Of a stretch of DNA of 8,248 nt, positions 5,939-8,248 are shown in pieces. Source of the DNA: Candidatus Zixiibacteriota bacterium (GTDB taxonomy: Bacteria; Zixibacteria; MSB-5A5; JAABVY01; JAHJOQ01). Made by a program: the position numbers and the translations under genes. Position 1 is the stretch's first letter. Each line of letters starts with the position of its first letter. The stretch spans positions 1 through 8,248 of the forward strand of contig JAJRZO010000031.1 in assembly GCA_024275215.1 (NCBI GenBank), read 5' to 3'. The notes under the pieces are model-generated. The model had not been told where the DNA came from. It searched no databases and saw only the letters and a list, made by a program, of their open reading frames with translations.

Positions 5939-5974
5939 GGTATATCACATAACAAGTAATTGGAGGGTTGAACC

Positions 5975-6349
5975 GTGAAGGAAATAAAAGCGTATGTGCG
6001 AAGATCGAAGATGGATGAAGTAGTGCATGGACTCAAAGCTATCGGAATAAAAGCTATGTCAATCATCTCTGTCGAGGGAATAGGGGCGCTGGTTGATCCC
6101 GATGAAAAGGAACTTTCCCTGAACTATATTACGGAATTCTCAAGTGTGTATAAGCTGGAACTTGTCTGTCGTGAGGACGATACGGACTTGATACTGGATA
6201 CACTCAAGAAACTGGCTCATACAGGATTGAAGGGGGATGGTGTGATTCTTGTTTCCAATGTGGAGCGCGCAATCAAGATCAGGACGAGTGAAGAAGGTGA
6301 GTTTACTCTGGATTCACCCTACAAGTCGACAGATACCGATGGAGATTGA
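5975..6349 (+). CDS. Divergent P-II family signalling protein
   Basis: A small trimeric regulator of the GlnB/GlnK family, 124 residues. It aligns without gaps to E. coli GlnB (recalled from memory) through about residue 109: GIG at 35-37, Tyr51, Phe55, the TG-x-x-GDG loop at 83-89, and IKIRT at 100-104. The nucleotide-binding framework thus looks kept. The T-loop has normal length but unrelated sequence: Gln39 is Leu, Lys40 is Val, Tyr46 is Glu, Arg47 is Leu, Lys58 is Val and Lys90 is Val. Gln39 and Lys58 are key to Mg-ATP/2-oxoglutarate binding in classical P-II, so 2-oxoglutarate sensing is probably altered or absent. Tyr51, the uridylylation site in enterics, is present. There is an acidic C-terminal tail of about 15 residues. 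The GTG at 5975 has GGAGGG (5962-5967) and a sigma-54 promoter upstream. A TRASH/YHS gene follows by 71 bases, so metal sensing is an alternative to nitrogen sensing. Confidence 0.88.
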   Translation: MKEIKAYVRRSKMDEVVHGLKAIGIKAMSIISVEGIGALVDPDEKELSLNYITEFSSVYKLELVCREDDTDLILDTLKKLAHTGLKGDGVILVSNVERAIKIRTSEEGEFTLDSPYKSTDTDGD

Positions 6350-6420
6350 TCCTGACATGATAATAGATAATTGTACTTACCAGCTACGGATCAGGTAGCA
6401 TAAACTGAATGGAGGATAAC

Positions 6421-6591
6421 ATGACTCGTTGCATAACCTGCCAAAAACCGGTAAACCGAAATAAGGCACACATGTCGATCAAACTTGAGGGCGAGCTGTA
6501 TCTCACATGCTGTCCCCTGTGCCAGGCGGAGTTTGAAAAGAACCCGGGAAAGTATATTCGTCAGTCTGAGAGCAAACGATCGAGGCGTTAA
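6421..6591 (+). CDS. TRASH/YHS-type metal-binding small protein
   Basis: A 56-residue protein. Cys4-x2-Cys7 and Cys30-Cys31-x2-Cys34, with Cys7-x22-Cys30-x3-Cys34, fit the TRASH motif, and the ending FEKNPGKYI matches the YHS domain pattern. Such domains bind metal ions (Zn, Cu and others) and occur in metal sensors, chaperones and transporters. The tail (KRSRR) is strongly basic. An in-frame ATG also lies at 6409, but GGAGG (6411-6415) sits at ideal spacing before the ATG at 6421, which is preferred. It follows the P-II gene by 71 bases and probably shares its sigma-54 promoter. The metal and partner are not determinable from the sequence. Confidence 0.82.
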   Translation: MTRCITCQKPVNRNKAHMSIKLEGELYLTCCPLCQAEFEKNPGKYIRQSESKRSRR

Positions 6592-6626
6592 TAATCGTAT
6601 GTTTTATCTGAGTCGGTAGATTAGAG

Positions 6627-6675
6627 CAGGTCGAAACCCCTGAGTCCTGTGCGCTGCGCAGGACGTGGTTTCGAC
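6627..6675. repeat. CAGGTCGAAACC inverted repeat, well-preserved copy
   Basis: The outer arms GTCGAAACC (6630-6638) and GGTTTCGAC (6667-6675) are perfect, and the inner arms GTCCTG (6644-6649) and CAGGAC (6659-6664) are also perfect. The element can fold into a long two-part stem. It lies between convergent genes, where it could block read-through, but no T-tract follows on either strand. Confidence 0.7.
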
Positions 6676-6687
6676 ATCCGTCCAGCA

Positions 6688-6703
6688 GGTGTCGGGGGAC
6701 ACC
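6688..6703. repeat. Short hairpin next to the long repeat
   Basis: GGTGTC-GGGG-GACACC is a perfect 6-bp stem with a four-base loop, 12 bases beyond the long inverted repeat and 17 bases past the stop codon of the minus-strand gene. On the minus strand it could act as a transcript 3'-end hairpin, but it lacks a T-tract. Confidence 0.5.
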
Positions 6704-6720
6704 AGTCTACTATCTTCAGA

Positions 6721-8248
6721 TCAACAGTCCGGAATCCCATCGTTATTCGGATCACATGGTTCGGGGCCGCCACCGAACATATAATTCACCAGATACATGA
6801 TGTCGTCGATGTCGACTTGCTCAAGACAATTGGCATTACCGACCTCGAATGGATAAGGTGCAGGACCTCCGCCAAACATGTAATTGATGATAAACATTAT
6901 GTCGTCAATATCGACGTTGCCGCTGCTGTTGGCGTCGCCGCATATAGGCATGCAGATGTCACCGATGCCGTCATCGTCGGAATCCTCCTGCCCAGGATTG
7001 AAAACTGTCGGACAGTTGTCATCATCGTCGCAGATGCCGTCAAGATCATAATCATCACAATCAAGCGTGATCGACAAACCCAGCAGACCCGACACATCCG
7101 CTATGTATGCAAACTGGTTGTTAACCAAATCTATACTGTTTGCACTGCCGGGTGTATCATATTGGCCATCAGGTACAGGGGTCTCGGGGTCATCTATTCT
7201 GAAAACTACAATCCCTGACAATCTGCATGCTACAAAAATGTAATCCCCGTGAACCTCCAATTCCAACCCTTCCGTTGGAAGCGGAACCGTAGTAATCGTA
7301 CCCGGATTGGTTGGATCGCTAATGTCTATCACAGCAAGGTTGGAGCCTGAAATGGCGTATGCGTAATTACCTACAACTTCAAGTTCTTTGGATTTCCCGC
7401 TCGTGGGAGTTATATTTGCCACAGAGTCAGGATTCTCTGGGTCAGAAATGTCAACGACCTGAAAACCACTGTATCCATCAGAGATGTATGCGTAGTCACC
7501 CTCAACAGTAACATCGTAAGCCCTGCCTGGTGTATCCCAGAAGCCAACCGAGTCCGGGCTTGCAGGATTGCTAATGTCAACAACGAAGAAGCCTGTATCC
7601 CATGCAGCGACATAAGCATAGTCTCCTCTTACAGCTATTCCTTTTAGTTGCAGAGGAAGACTAACGTAGCCAACGCTGAACGGGTTATAGGGATTAGTAA
7701 TGTCGACACATGTGAGGGTAGTAAGTGTAATGACGTATGCGTAGTCACCCTGGACCGCTATTTCAGCAATTACAAGGGGTGGGTCAAGTGCCGAGATAAG
7801 ATCAGGTAGCATTGGGTTCGTGATATCGACAATCTGTAGTCCCGAGTATCTGGATGCGCAATAGGCGTAGTCTCCCTGAATCCTCACTCCAAGAACATAG
7901 GCATTGGTGTAACTGCCAATAACCCATGGAGATGACGGTGTTGAAACATCGATTATGACAAGTCCTCCCGGATGATCAGACTGCTCTCCCATGAAGACCT
8001 TGTTGTCAGTGACGAAAAGGCTGACGGATATTGCTTCAGTATCTCTCCATGACAATGAGTCTGGCGCTGCTGGAATGGATATGTCGAAAATCTCAAGACC
8101 ATAATAACCAATAGCGACGTAGGCATTGGATCCGACAGTCATCACATCATAAGCTTTGTATGGTGTGGCGTGGTTTCCAATGATTGTTGGTTTGGTCTCA
8201 TCACTAATATCTATCACCTGCATTCCTGAATCATAATCTGCGATGTAT
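6721..8248 (-). CDS. Secreted LVIVD-repeat protein with TSP type 3 and dockerin-like C-terminus (5' end outside window)
   Basis: The frame is open through position 8248, and the residues upstream of the Met codon at 8223 (YIADYDSG) continue a repeat, so that Met is not the start. In the window about nine LVIVD-type units of 40-44 residues are visible, each with a GDYAYVA-like strand, a GLQIVDISNP-like strand and a conserved Pro-x-x-Pro turn; these probably form a beta-propeller. They are followed by a Ca-binding thrombospondin type 3 segment (6952-7062; DxDxDG and DDNCP motifs) and a paired dockerin-like module (6754-6942) with two VDIDDIM...NYMFGGGP units. The last residues are DGIPDC. An extracellular or surface protein is expected, the dockerin-like end perhaps serving attachment or sorting. 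No membrane anchor is seen at the C-terminus; any signal peptide would be outside the window. The substrate or ligand is unknown. Confidence 0.9.
   Translation of the reverse strand, partial: YIADYDSGMQVIDISDETKPTIIGNHATPYKAYDVMTVGSNAYVAIGYYGLEIFDISIPAAPDSLSWRDTEAISVSLFVTDNKVFMGEQSDHPGGLVIIDVSTPSSPWVIGSYTNAYVLGVRIQGDYAYCASRYSGLQIVDITNPMLPDLISALDPPLVIAEIAVQGDYAYVITLTTLTCVDITNPYNPFSVGYVSLPLQLKGIAVRGDYAYVAAWDTGFFVVDISNPASPDSVGFWDTPGRAYDVTVEGDYAYISDGYSGFQVVDISDPENPDSVANITPTSGKSKELEVVGNYAYAISGSNLAVIDISDPTNPGTITTVPLPTEGLELEVHGDYIFVACRLSGIVVFRIDDPETPVPDGQYDTPGSANSIDLVNNQFAYIADVSGLLGLSITLDCDDYDLDGICDDDDNCPTVFNPGQEDSDDDGIGDICMPICGDANSSGNVDIDDIMFIINYMFGGGPAPYPFEVGNANCLEQVDIDDIMYLVNYMFGGGPEPCDPNNDGIPDC

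Noticed and set aside
6347..6399. Small inverted repeats between the P-II and TRASH genes (TGATCC/GGATCA and GCTAC/GTAGC)
   Set aside because: The arms are only 5-6 bp and the two options exclude each other; this is not enough for a regulatory element.
6649..7218. Plus-strand ORF of 189 codons opposite the dockerin/TSP3 region
   Set aside because: It is antisense to Asp-rich codons of a well-supported protein and reads as Val/Ile/His-rich low-complexity sequence; it also starts inside an intergenic repeat.

Overview
The window reads as a bacterial chromosome segment of roughly average GC content, probably from an uncultivated lineage of the Zixibacteria/FCB type. That placement is an inference. 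It rests on the minus-strand secreted protein at the right end, where LVIVD repeats, a thrombospondin type 3 segment and a paired dockerin-like C-terminus with GGGPxP spacers occur together, and on intergenic regions rich in small palindromic repeats. No rRNA, tRNA, CRISPR array, transposase or phage gene is visible.

Layout, left to right. Positions 1-630 hold no convincing gene. They carry four copies of a hairpin repeat in two divergent pairs (1-24/70-97 and 161-188/211-237), a decayed long inverted repeat (285-374), a 20-bp palindrome (415-434), and an open but unconvincing 5' extension of the first gene. Positions 631-3939 form a likely operon on the plus strand: a membrane PAS histidine kinase, an overlapping small lipoprotein, and a nitrilase-superfamily amidohydrolase. 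Positions 4110-5013 encode two tandem stand-alone CheY-like receivers. Position 5067 begins a protein joining a PhaR-type DNA-binding domain to a phasin-like helical tail. Its promoter overlaps a TGC-N3-GCA palindrome and appears to produce a leaderless mRNA. Positions 5637-5974 are non-coding and hold a palindrome, a decayed repeat and a good sigma-54 (-24/-12) promoter. This promoter precedes a divergent P-II signalling protein (5975-6349) and a 56-residue TRASH/YHS metal-binding protein (6421-6591). After a convergent intergenic repeat, a long extracellular protein lies on the minus strand (6721 to beyond 8248); its 5' end is outside the window.

How the parts may fit together. The kinase is of the NtrB/ZraS/AtoS-like sort that normally partners a sigma-54 activator, and a sigma-54 promoter sits in the same window, but no such activator is present here. 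The nitrilase, kinase and P-II protein suggest a nitrogen or small-amide theme. The P-II protein has lost residues needed for canonical 2-oxoglutarate binding and is paired with a metal-binding TRASH protein, so metal or redox sensing is an alternative. The most distinctive points are (i) the altered P-II/TRASH pair behind a sigma-54 promoter, (ii) the PhaR-phasin fusion with a built-in operator, and (iii) three genes without a Shine-Dalgarno sequence whose start codons lie 31-35 bp downstream of a TTGAC box, which suggests leaderless expression.
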